Assembly (NCBI GenBank): GCA_016721315.1
Contig: JADKIL010000019.1
Span: forward strand, 1 to 64,000
Direction: 5' to 3'
Origin: Candidatus Villigracilis vicinus
GTDB lineage: Bacteria > Chloroflexota > Anaerolineae > Anaerolineales > Villigracilaceae
Length of the DNA stretch: 64,000 bases
Part shown: piece after piece, positions 34,026 through 42,281 of the stretch
Layout of the letters: every line of letters begins with the position of its first letter
Numbering within the stretch: position 1 is the first letter of the stretch
Made by a program: the position numbers and the translations under genes
The notes under the pieces: model-generated
Seen by the model: only the letters and a program-made list of their open reading frames with translations
Database searches by the model: none
Told to the model about the DNA's origin: nothing

Positions 34026-34168
34026 GACGTCTCCTTGATAAAGCGAATATCTAATCATACATATATGGTGTTTGGCGCAGTTTATATTGCTGTAAATTAT
34101 TTGTAAAATGACAATTTTGTTTGGGGTTAGAATTGCGCGGTTGGAAAACACGAAACTATTGGTGAAAT

Positions 34169-34870
34169 ATGAAAATAAATAAGGACTTTCTTGCCGGTGC
34201 GCAAAGCTCACTGCCAATCTTGATCGGTGTAATTCCCTTTGCAATGATCACTGGGGTGGGGGCGGTGAGCGTGGAACTGACGTTTTGGGAAACGATGGGG
34301 ATGTCAGTATTGGTCTTTGCGGGTGCTTCACAATTGGTGGTCTTTCAGCTAATGAGCGCGGGCAGTCCGTGGATCATCATGGTGTTGACGGCATGGGTGG
34401 TGAACGTACGTTTTACGATGTACAGCGCCACGCTTGCACCGTACCTTCAAAAACTTTCGACTGGCAAAAAGGCATTGTTGGCATATATGCTATCTGACCA
34501 GGCATTTGGAGTGAGTATGAGCCGTTTTGTTTCAGCACAAGCTGAAATGGATCACCGTTGGTATTTCTTTGGCTCAGCCCTGACGGTTTGGACGGCATGG
34601 CAGATCAGTGCAGTAGCCGGGGCGTTGCTGGGTTCGCTTGTTCCTGCCAGTCTCGGTTTCGACTTTGCCTTTCCACTCAGTTTCACTGCATTGATGTTTG
34701 GTGCCTTGCGAGACCGACCAACTGTGGTGGCGGCTGTAGTGGGGGGCATGGTCGCTGTGATGGCGAAGGGACTTCCGTATAACACTGGTTTGGTGCTGGC
34801 AACGTTTCTTGGCATTGCTGCGGGATATTTTGCAGAAAGTCTGAATCTGCAAAAAGGAGCAGCGGTATGA
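34169..34870 (+). CDS. azlC: AzlC family amino acid permease (second copy)
   Basis: A 233-residue homologue of the azlC at 2.8-3.5 kb with the same landmarks: LPILIGVIPFAMITG, VFAGASQLVVFQL, VVNVRFTMYSATLAPYL and AYMLSDQAFG. The two differ widely in sequence, so this is an old duplication or separate acquisition rather than a recent repeat. It is coupled to azlD by a 4-base ATGA overlap and followed by a terminator after azlD. It is divergent from the lipoprotein operon. Likely exports branched-chain or other amino acids. Confidence 0.9.
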   Translation: MKINKDFLAGAQSSLPILIGVIPFAMITGVGAVSVELTFWETMGMSVLVFAGASQLVVFQLMSAGSPWIIMVLTAWVVNVRFTMYSATLAPYLQKLSTGKKALLAYMLSDQAFGVSMSRFVSAQAEMDHRWYFFGSALTVWTAWQISAVAGALLGSLVPASLGFDFAFPLSFTALMFGALRDRPTVVAAVVGGMVAVMAKGLPYNTGLVLATFLGIAAGYFAESLNLQKGAAV

Positions 34871-35196
34871 GCACGTTATCCATCTGGCTGCTTTTCCTTG
34901 CAATTGGGTTGGGCACATTTACTCTGCGTTTTTTGTTCATTTATCTTTTCGGGAAGATCGTAATGCCAGAGTGGTTGAGCCGCGCGTTACGTTTCGTCCC
35001 TGCGGCAGCGCTGGCAGCCTTGGTCTTCCCTGCGTTAACCCACCCAGCAGGGCATCTTGATGTTTCGTTAAATAATTTTCGATTGATTGCAGGTTTAGGT
35101 GGGGCATTGGTGGCGTGGCGTACACGCAATGTCTTGCTTACCATCCTTGTAGGAATGGCGGTCTTATGGGCGCTTGAAGCGGTGTTTGGAATTTAG
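34867..35196 (+). CDS. azlD: AzlD family amino acid transport subunit (second copy)
   Basis: A 109-residue hydrophobic protein with FTLRFLFIYLFGK, RFVPAAALAALVFPAL and TRNVLLTILVGMAVLW, matching AzlD. It forms the small subunit of the exporter with the overlapping azlC. The length is normal for the family. A perfect hairpin terminator lies 4 bases after its stop. Confidence 0.9.
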   Translation: MSTLSIWLLFLAIGLGTFTLRFLFIYLFGKIVMPEWLSRALRFVPAAALAALVFPALTHPAGHLDVSLNNFRLIAGLGGALVAWRTRNVLLTILVGMAVLWALEAVFGI

Positions 35197-35200
35197 ATAA

Positions 35201-35241
35201 ACAAAACATTCCTCGAAATTATATTTCGAGGAATGTTTTGT
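35201..35241 (+). terminator. Terminator hairpin after azlD
   Basis: A perfect 19-bp stem (35201-35219 with 35223-35241) with a 3-base loop whose arms end in A-rich and T-rich tracts. It can work in both directions. The rest of the gap to 35362 shows nothing convincing. Confidence 0.85.
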
Positions 35242-35362
35242 TACCAGATAGAAAGTGGATAATTTCTGAGAAATTCAGCAATTACAGATTTTTTGTGTCA
35301 GTATAAGGTTGCTCAAAGAGCAATCGAATTTATTGATAATCCTGCTTTTGGGGAAGTTTACA

Positions 35363-36404
35363 TTATGTCGGCTTTTGAGAAGAAATAAATCCGCGTGACC
35401 ATTCACGAAAGGGTTTTTCAAAACGAAGGTAGAGAATTTGGCTGGTGATAAAAATTAAGAAAACAATAACAGTGACAGCCACCAGAGTCTCGAAAAGTGA
35501 GAGCGGTGTAGCCCATGCCCCATATAATCCCTGGACTTCAGTTCTTTTCAATACTCTTTTAAGAAAGTTCGTCGCGACCCAAATGATAAATACATGGGAC
35601 ATATATACTGAATACGATAGTTCTCCCAGCCAGGTTAACGGTTTCTTCGAGAGGATGTTGTTGAGCCAGCCGCTCGTATTAAGTACAAGTGATGCGATCA
35701 ACGCAGCTGTCAGAAAAAAAATGACGAAGTCGTACCTTGCATCCATTTTTAGCTGAAGGTAAATACCCATTAAGAGCAAAATCAGAAGAGAAGTGTATTT
35801 TGGAAGACTAACGCTCCGTTCCCCAACTAAATGTGCCGTTAAAGTCCCGAGAAAGAATCCCGCGAGTCCGCGCAACACCGGCTCCATACCGAAGGTCGAT
35901 TGTGTGATAAGCAGCAGCATTGCGACGGTGCAAAGTAAAGCTAGCGCCAGAGTTTTGACCCGCTTGAAGAGCAGGATGATCAACCCGAAAATGATATACG
36001 TATAAAACTCAACACTGATCGACCAAGAAGGTGCGTTAAATGTGGCAGTGTTGCTATATGGTAATACTGCTTGTAAAAGGAAGATATGTTCGATAAATTC
36101 GGCGGCATTGTTCATTGAAAAAGGGGGACGCGTGTCTTGTCGAGACCGTATCGCGAAACACCGATGAATTTCATAATCTCCACCCAAGGAATATAAGCAG
36201 GAAAAGAAGATGAAGCGGATAAAGCCGCCCAAACGGAGGAATTGGAATTTAAGCAGGTCAAACCATGATGTGATTCGCTCTGAGTATGCTTTGAAAATCA
36301 CGATCCGGGATGACAAAGAACAACTCAACCATCAAGTAGCTGTTATTAATTAGGTTGATATCCAGAATCGGATTCCACTTGGGCAGGTGAAACAAAACAA
36401 CTAG
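35363..36404 (-). pseudogene. Acyltransferase-3 family protein, copy A (intact 3' part, damaged 5' part)
   Basis: Membrane O-acyltransferase of the acyltransferase-3 (OafA/YrhL) family, which acylates surface glycans. The downstream part reads cleanly: SWSISVEFYTYIIFGL, LGELSYSVYMSHVFIIW, and a C-terminus ending FISSQKPT. Above about 36110 the frame breaks repeatedly at short runs where copy B has one more base (for example five G here against six in B). Copy A has no valid N-terminus. It shares 35599-36404 with copy B. The two very probably represent one real gene of about 1.1 kb, whose true start is at 37287 and true end at 35363. Confidence 0.8.
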
Positions 36405-36472
36405 CCCACCCTCCACCGGGCCGGGGGGGGGAACCCGCCGGGGGGGGGGCCAGGCAGACCAGTAACGACTGG
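36405..36472. other. Poly-G junction between the two acyltransferase copies (probable assembly scar)
   Basis: This 68-base stretch matches neither copy and holds runs of nine (36423-36431) and ten (36440-36449) G plus C-rich filler. Errors in both flanking copies become denser toward it. This looks like two low-quality contig ends joined without recognising their overlap. Confidence 0.75.
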
Positions 36473-37287
36473 ACATGTATACTGAATACGATAATTCGCC
36501 CAGCCAAATAAGCGGTTTCTTGGAGAGAATGTTGTTGAGCCGTATTAGTACAAGGATGCGATCAAGCTGTCAGAAAAAGAAGTCACTCATCCATTTTTAG
36601 CTGAAGGTAAACCCATTAAGAGCAAAATCAAGAGGAGTGTATTTTGGAAGACTAACGTTCTCAACTAATGGCGTCAAAGCCCGAGAAAGATCCGCGCAAC
36701 ACCGGCTCCATACCAAGGTCGATTGTGTGATAAGCAGCAGCATTGCGACGGTGCAAAGCTAGCGCCCGAGTTTTGACCCGCTTGAAGAGCAGGATGATCA
36801 ACCCGAAAATGATATACGTATAAAACTCAACACTGATCGACCAAGAAGGTGCGTTAAATGTGGCAGTGTTGCTATATGGTAATACTGCTTGTAAAAGGAA
36901 GATATGTTCGATAAATTCGGCGGCATTGTTCATTGAAAAAGGGGGGACGCGTGTCTTGTCGAGACCGTATCGCGAAACACCGATGAATTTCATAATCTCC
37001 AACCCAAGGAATATAAGCAGGAAAAGAAGATGAAGCGGATAAAGCCGCCCAAAACGGAGGAATTGGAATTTAAGCAGGTCAAACCATGATGTGATTCGCT
37101 CTGAGTATGCTTTGAAAATCACGAATCCGGAGATGACAAAGAACAACTCAACCATCAAGTAGCTGTTATTAATTAGGTTGATATCCAGAATCGGATTCCA
37201 CTTGGGCAGGTGAAACAAAACAACTAGCAGGGCAGCCAGCCCTCGTAAACTTTCCAATTCCAATATCTTTTTTTTGTCGTTCGTCAT
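36473..37287 (-). pseudogene. Acyltransferase-3 family protein, copy B (intact 5' part, damaged 3' part)
   Basis: Carries the genuine N-terminus, MTNDKKKILELESLRGLAAL, with the family motif ESLRGLAALLVVLFH including the conserved Arg and His. FVISGFVIFKAYS and SWSISVEFYTYI follow. The frame is good from 37287 to about 36765, then breaks up with many short deletions toward the poly-G junction. The segment shared with copy A (36473-37228) is about 50 bases shorter here. The region around 36780-36940 is virtually identical to copy A, which is hard to reconcile with two old diverging paralogues. Confidence 0.8.
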
Positions 37288-37382
37288 TGTGCATCCGTTT
37301 AGCTGTTTTGTAGATCGTCTGCCTGAGTTTGCTACCTATTACTGAGGACTAATTATAAAGTATGGTTGTAACTCCATATAAC

Positions 37383-37418
37383 ATAAAAGCACCTGAGCTA
37401 GATCTCAGGTGCTTTTAT
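37383..37418 (-). terminator. Terminator hairpin of the GT39 gene
   Basis: A perfect 15-bp stem (37383-37397 with 37404-37418) with a 6-base loop and a short T-run on the minus strand, 10 bases after the gene's stop. Confidence 0.75.
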
Positions 37419-37427
37419 GTATGAGCT

Positions 37428-39593
37428 TTACCTGCAAGAGTACAGTATCATATTTTGGTTTCGTGGTCCGCCCTGACCTTGAACTGAGCTTACACTGCTG
37501 AAATCATTGACGACAGCACAGGATGAACTCAACCAATTGGTTATATCCTGTTTGTTGCCGCGGTCGCCGCCGTATAGAACATAACGGAGTTCGCCGTTCG
37601 CGACCATCGTGGTAAGGTCATCCGCGGTGACGACCTCGTCCTGCCCGCCGAAGCCGCCCATATAGAGTACCGGACGACCGGTTGCCAGTACCAATTCTGC
37701 ACCCTGCTGGGATGATGGTACAGCGACCAGGTATTCCACATCCTGTGTATTAGCTTGCAGGAAGTCTACCAACTCAGTGTTTGCGGTTTCGCCGCCATTT
37801 CCACCTGGCGCCGGACTGCCGAGGAAACCATCTTGCCCAGTTTGAGCCTGACCTTCATAGGCAGTGGGTAGATTGTTGTTCGAGCTGGATGTGACTGTCA
37901 TTACACTCCAATAGGCAGGGATGATAAGCGCTGCGCTTAATAAGATGGCATACGCTGCGCGCCTCGAGACTGCCATGAGCAGGATCCCCAGCCCAAGCAG
38001 AATACCCGTCCCGATCATCCACCACGAAAACTCATTGTATTGTGAGGCTGCAAAGACTTGAAAGCCAAGTGTGACCAGTACTGTGAGGATCAACCCGATC
38101 ACTGTCCAATTTTTATTTTTGCCCCAGGAGTACAACTGGGCAAAGCCGATTCCAACCATTGCACCCAAAGCCGGAGCGAGCATGATGGCGTAGTAAGCAT
38201 GGAAGATACCTGAAACCATGCTAAAGAAAACTACACAGGTGAGCAGCCAGCCGCCCCAAAGGATGAGAGCTTTGTGTACACCTGACTCAATCGGGAGTTG
38301 AATGCGTGAGCCGAAGAGCGCCAACAAGACACTGATGAGTGCAAAGGGCAGCAACCAGGACATTTGCTTGGAGAGTGGAGAAGTGAAGAAACGTAATACA
38401 CCGGGGGAGCCTGTTTCCTGACTGAAGGGGGTACCGCCATTCTGTCCATTGGGTCCACCAGCAGGCATTTGCCCGTTTGGAACCTGTCCATTCTGGGGAA
38501 TCCGATCTTGTGGAGCACAAGCCAGGGCGGTTTGGTTGGGAGGTATGATGCACGAGCCGTTGATGGTATTTCCGTTCTGCGTTGTGAACGAACAGGATGC
38601 CCCCTCAGTTTGTCCTTCACAGGCGTTCAGGGCGGCAGGCGGCGGACCTTGGAACTGACCCTGCTGACCTTGACCGGGATTCTGCTGAGGCTGAGTCTCT
38701 GCATTGGAGGGCTGCCCCGGCTGAGTTCCAGAAGGAGGCGCGCCTCCTCCGCCGTTACTTTCCAAACGAGAGACACCGTTATGCCCGAAGATCAATCCCA
38801 TTACGGTGTTGTCATCGCTGGAGCCGATGAAAGGGCGATTCTCTGCGGGGACAAGGTCTACAACGACTGCCCATGAAAGCGAGACTGCTACAAGCAAAAC
38901 AGTGGCAATACCAAGGTTGATGATCTTCTTCAACCAGCCTTCTTTCGAGCCAAAGAAATACAATGCATAGAATGCGGGTAAAGGCAGAAAGGCTTGCAGC
39001 ATTTTGATGTTAAAGCCCAAGCCCACGATGAACGCACCGAGTAAGACCCAGCGCAGCTTGCCCGACTCTGTGGCTTTGATGAATGCCCATGCTGCTACTA
39101 ATAATGTAAAAACTAGAATACCATCCATAGTGTTGTTGCGATTGGTGGCGACGAACACTGGAGTGATCGCCATGACAAGGGCGGCGGTGATGCCCGCTAA
39201 TTCACCCATGTATTTCTTGACCATGCTGTATAACAGACCAATGCCGAACACGCCTGCCAGGATATTGGGCAGGGAGACGCTGAATCCGCTTACGCCGAGG
39301 AAGTAGGCGAAGATGGCTTCGATCCACAGCCCCAGCGGGGGTTTATCGACCGTGACCGAACCGCCCGGTTCGGCTGCGATGAAGAAAAAGTTACTCCATG
39401 ATTTGAGCATGGATTCGACCGCGGCCGTATAGTACTCATTGGCATTGCCGATCGAGTTGATGTTGATCATGTGCAAACCGAACGAAGCGACCATGATGAT
39501 AATCACGATAAGTGTGCCAATGGTCACACCGGGCAAAATCTTTTTGCCAAGGGTGGAAGGTTGTACTTGTGAAGGAAGGGTTGCTGTTGTCAT
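37428..39593 (-). CDS. GT39/ArnT-like (YkcB-type) membrane glycosyltransferase
   Basis: A 721-residue GT-C glycosyltransferase with an N-terminal membrane helix and more than ten in total. The first outer loop has EPGGSVTVDKPPLGLWIEA, the acidic-plus-PPL motif of the PMT/ArnT family. The enzyme would transfer a sugar from a polyprenyl phosphate to a target outside the membrane. A long outer loop (about 280-395) is rich in Gly, Gln, Pro and Asn and contains a compact four-Cys segment. A soluble C-terminal domain (about 590-721) has YLVAVPSSQQGAELVLATGRPV, as in B. subtilis YkcB relatives. Likely works with the GtrA protein encoded just upstream. Confidence 0.85.
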   Translation of the reverse strand: MTTATLPSQVQPSTLGKKILPGVTIGTLIVIIIMVASFGLHMININSIGNANEYYTAAVESMLKSWSNFFFIAAEPGGSVTVDKPPLGLWIEAIFAYFLGVSGFSVSLPNILAGVFGIGLLYSMVKKYMGELAGITAALVMAITPVFVATNRNNTMDGILVFTLLVAAWAFIKATESGKLRWVLLGAFIVGLGFNIKMLQAFLPLPAFYALYFFGSKEGWLKKIINLGIATVLLVAVSLSWAVVVDLVPAENRPFIGSSDDNTVMGLIFGHNGVSRLESNGGGGAPPSGTQPGQPSNAETQPQQNPGQGQQGQFQGPPPAALNACEGQTEGASCSFTTQNGNTINGSCIIPPNQTALACAPQDRIPQNGQVPNGQMPAGGPNGQNGGTPFSQETGSPGVLRFFTSPLSKQMSWLLPFALISVLLALFGSRIQLPIESGVHKALILWGGWLLTCVVFFSMVSGIFHAYYAIMLAPALGAMVGIGFAQLYSWGKNKNWTVIGLILTVLVTLGFQVFAASQYNEFSWWMIGTGILLGLGILLMAVSRRAAYAILLSAALIIPAYWSVMTVTSSSNNNLPTAYEGQAQTGQDGFLGSPAPGGNGGETANTELVDFLQANTQDVEYLVAVPSSQQGAELVLATGRPVLYMGGFGGQDEVVTADDLTTMVANGELRYVLYGGDRGNKQDITNWLSSSCAVVNDFSSVSSVQGQGGPRNQNMILYSCR

Positions 39594-39624
39594 TTAGAAC
39601 TCCTAGTTTTACGATGACTATGGT

Positions 39625-40068
39625 CTATCGTGTATGGTCGAGATGTTTGAACGTCCAGGTTCGATTTGCAAAATAATTCCAAAATACCACCACTCCTGTT
39701 GCAAGCACTTTGGCGGGCAAATAGCTCCATTGAGCTGAGCCGAGCCACGTACTGAAAATACCTTCCAACGATAGCACGATCAGGTTGCTCAATCCCAAGC
39801 CCACCAAACTGACCATGGTGAACTGCACCAACTGCCTGCGCCAATCGATGTTGACGGTGTCTCGGAAAGTCCACAGGCGGTTCCAGGTGAAGTTGTTGAG
39901 TAAACCCGCTGCGAACGATAGACTGTTAGCAGCCAGTGTTGGAAGCCCTGCTAATTTGAGCAGGGTGAGGATGCTGAAATCGAGCAAAGTACCGATGGCG
40001 CCAACGGTGAGAAACCGTGCAAAGCGGGTAACTTCTTGTTTCGGAAGGGGAGTGGATAAAGTTGCCAT
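39625..40068 (-). CDS. GtrA family membrane protein
   Basis: A 147-residue protein with four membrane segments. The family motifs FLTVGAIGTLLDFSI, NSLSFAAGLLNNFTWNRLWTF and VVVFWNYFANRTWTF are clear. GtrA proteins are thought to flip or handle polyprenyl-phosphate sugars for GT-C enzymes, fitting the GT39 gene that follows 31 bases downstream on the same strand. The ATG is preceded by AAAGGA. Confidence 0.9.
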   Translation of the reverse strand: MATLSTPLPKQEVTRFARFLTVGAIGTLLDFSILTLLKLAGLPTLAANSLSFAAGLLNNFTWNRLWTFRDTVNIDWRRQLVQFTMVSLVGLGLSNLIVLSLEGIFSTWLGSAQWSYLPAKVLATGVVVFWNYFANRTWTFKHLDHTR

Positions 40069-40182
40069 GTGCGTCCTTTTGATTTGTAGATTGTGCTTTT
40101 GCCAAATACCAGTTGCATCTTCCCAAAGTTTAATTTTTTACTGAAAAATAATAGAGTGTTTCCAATCATGATTCCGAAAATT

Positions 40183-40234
40183 CACCCATGACTACTGTCA
40201 TGGGTGCTTGTGACAGGTCATGACACCCGTCACA
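40183..40234 (+). promoter_or_regulatory. Cluster of dyads upstream of the two-component genes, probable operator
   Basis: A perfect 10-bp inverted repeat, CACCCATGAC and GTCATGGGTG with a 4-base spacer (40183-40206), is followed by the palindrome GTCATGAC (40217-40224) and by TGTGAC...GTCACA (40209-40214, 40229-40234). The repeated core is (A/G)TGAC/GTCA(T/C). A -10-like TGATAA lies at 40253-40258 before the ATG at 40269. The site could bind the NarL-type regulator encoded downstream (inference). Confidence 0.5.
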
Positions 40235-40268
40235 CCCCTGAAAAATCCCTTCGTGATAAGATGCAGGC

Positions 40269-41591
40269 ATGCGCACAACAGATGACTCAACCCGTGTTCT
40301 CCGTATTGCCGCCTGGATCTGGCTGGGTTTCCTGTTTGGCATGGCGTTGATGGATTTTGCGCTTTATACACCTCAAGTCCAGCAGTTCTTGGGCGGTGGG
40401 GTACGGCTGCAGTCAGCCTTTCCAAACCAGCCATTGCTACCAAACCCTGGCAATACCTTGGGGCAGCCTCCGCGTAGTATGTATTCACCGGTCTACATTT
40501 TTTATTTTGCCAATGGATTGATGGCGTTGATTTTCCTGATCTTTACTTATTGGGAGGATGTTCAAGAGAATATCGGTAGAGCTTATTATCCCTTTATGCT
40601 GGTTGTCATTTCAGCTGCGCCCATTCTCATTAGTGCGCTGGTTGTACCGCGCTTTCCGCAGGGACCACTCTCGAATGCAGAAGGGATGGCGTTGCGTCAG
40701 TTGCCCGTGATGTTCGTTGCCCTGGCTCTTGTGGCATGGAAGTATCGTTTTACACACGTTGTCTTTTTTAGCCTGGTTGTCACCACTTTTGAGCTTGGTT
40801 TGACAGCGATCAATCCATTTGAAAATCGCAACATATCTGTTTATTTGTTCATTGCCATTATCCGAACCATCAGTTTTGTTGCTGTTGGTTTCTTTATTAG
40901 CTTCCTTGTTTCCCGCCTGCGCGAACAACGGGAGTCACTGCGGGAAGCGAATGCCAACCTCACGCATTATGCGTCCACGCTGGAGCAGCTCACAGTTAGC
41001 CGTGAGCGCAACCGTCTTGCACGTGAGCTGCACGATACGCTGGCTCATTCACTCACTGCCATATCCGTTTCGCTTGAAACTGCCAAAGCTTATTTTGATA
41101 TCAATCCCGAACAATCACGTGAGATGATCGATATCTCACTCGAATCCACCCGCAAAGGTGTGGACGAAACCCGCCGCGCTTTGAAAGCCCTGCGCTCATC
41201 TGATTTGGTGGACTTGGGATTGAATCTCGCCATTCGGAAAGCCGCTGAGTCTGCCGCCTCTCGCTTCGGGTTGGACCTCGAATTGGATCTGCAAGACCCA
41301 ATGCCTTCCCTCAGCCCAGACGTGGAGCAAACCATCCTGCGAGTTACCCAGGAAGCCATTGAGAACCTCACCAAACATTCGCGCGCGAAAAAATTCAGCA
41401 TTCACCTTTCCAGTAATGGGCTTACCACCCTCATGGTTACAGATGATGGCGTTGGCTTTGACATGCATTCACGCGAAACTTCCGGTCATTTTGGTTTGGT
41501 TGGCATGCGTGAACGCGCTGAACTTTCCGGTGGGAGATTGAAAATTGAAAGCGATAAAGGCAAAGGTACCCGCGTGGTACTGACAATATAA
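40269..41591 (+). CDS. NarL-type sensor histidine kinase (HisKA_3)
   Basis: A 440-residue membrane sensor. The N-terminal half (to about residue 215) has roughly six hydrophobic segments and no large outer domain, so it may sense the membrane itself or need a partner. A short coiled coil leads into the dimerisation domain with phospho-His H255 in RLARELHDTLAHSL. The ATPase domain follows with a divergent N-box (TQEAIENLTKHSRAKK), DDGVGFD and GHFGLVGMRERAELSGG. The response regulator gene starts 9 bases later. Upstream dyads suggest feedback control. The signal is unknown. Confidence 0.9.
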   Translation: MRTTDDSTRVLRIAAWIWLGFLFGMALMDFALYTPQVQQFLGGGVRLQSAFPNQPLLPNPGNTLGQPPRSMYSPVYIFYFANGLMALIFLIFTYWEDVQENIGRAYYPFMLVVISAAPILISALVVPRFPQGPLSNAEGMALRQLPVMFVALALVAWKYRFTHVVFFSLVVTTFELGLTAINPFENRNISVYLFIAIIRTISFVAVGFFISFLVSRLREQRESLREANANLTHYASTLEQLTVSRERNRLARELHDTLAHSLTAISVSLETAKAYFDINPEQSREMIDISLESTRKGVDETRRALKALRSSDLVDLGLNLAIRKAAESAASRFGLDLELDLQDPMPSLSPDVEQTILRVTQEAIENLTKHSRAKKFSIHLSSNGLTTLMVTDDGVGFDMHSRETSGHFGLVGMRERAELSGGRLKIESDKGKGTRVVLTI

Positions 41592-41600
41592 TCCTGATCG

Positions 41601-42245
41601 ATGGGCGAATCTATGAAAATTCTTCTTTGTGACGACCAGGCAGTTATCCGCGACGGATTGGAAATGCTTCTCACTCTTGAGAAAGATTTTCAGGTTGTTG
41701 GTTCTGCTCAAGATGGTTTTGAAGCCATTGAACTTGCCGGGAAAAAGACCCCTGATCTCGTGCTGATGGATTTGAAAATGCCAGGAATGAACGGCATTGA
41801 AGCCACACGCGAGATCCGCAAGAAATATCCAGCTATCAAGATCCTGGTGCTGACCACCTATGACGATGATGAATGGGTGTTCGACGCCATCCGTGCGGGC
41901 GCTTCCGGTTATTTGCTTAAAGACACACCGCGTCAGAAGATCATCGAAGCCATTCGCGGTACGATGGATGGTAAATCTTTTGTAGATCCTGCCGTGGCGG
42001 GCAAATTGCTCAATCAGGTTGCCAGCAATCAGACCCAGCCTGCATCCGTTCTGACCGGTAAGCTTACCGAGCGCGAACTGGATGTATTACGTCTGCTTGC
42101 CAAGGGAATGACCAATTCGGATATAGCTGCACAACTTCATCTATCTGAAGGTACTGTACGAAACCATGTCAGTGCCATCCTGGAAAAGTTGGGCGTATCT
42201 GATAGGACGCAAGCCGCAGTGATCGCGATACAACATGGGTTATAA
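41601..42245 (+). CDS. NarL/FixJ-type response regulator
   Basis: A 214-residue regulator. The receiver domain has the acidic pair in LLCDDQ, phospho-acceptor D57 in LVLMDLKMPGMNG, and the KDT motif in GYLLKDTP. The C-terminal LuxR-type helix-turn-helix is LTERELDVLRLLAKGMTNSDI followed by LSEGTVRNHVSAILEKLGV. It pairs with the kinase just upstream. An ATG at 41613 (MKILLCDDQ) is an alternative start; neither has a clear ribosome site. A terminator follows directly. Confidence 0.92.
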   Translation: MGESMKILLCDDQAVIRDGLEMLLTLEKDFQVVGSAQDGFEAIELAGKKTPDLVLMDLKMPGMNGIEATREIRKKYPAIKILVLTTYDDDEWVFDAIRAGASGYLLKDTPRQKIIEAIRGTMDGKSFVDPAVAGKLLNQVASNQTQPASVLTGKLTERELDVLRLLAKGMTNSDIAAQLHLSEGTVRNHVSAILEKLGVSDRTQAAVIAIQHGL

Positions 42246-42278
42246 AAGAGAAGGTCACCTCAAAGGTGACCTTCTCTT
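42246..42278. terminator. Bidirectional terminator hairpin
   Basis: A perfect 15-bp stem (42246 or 42247 region to 42260, paired with 42264-42278) and a 3-base loop CAA. It lies between the convergent response regulator and the minus-strand membrane protein. Confidence 0.85.
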
Positions 42279-42281
42279 GTT

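Noticed and set aside
35263..35388. Short open frame overlapping the acyltransferase end
   Set aside because: About 40 codons, no start signal and opposite the conserved C-terminus; probably chance.
36405..36472. Poly-G stretch considered as a G-quadruplex or mobile-element end
   Set aside because: The symmetrical loss of quality in both flanks and the duplicated gene make an assembly scar a better explanation.
40209..40234. CRP-like site TGTGA...TCACA upstream of the histidine kinase
   Set aside because: The half-sites are far more than 6 bases apart, so it is not a CRP site; kept only as part of the dyad cluster.
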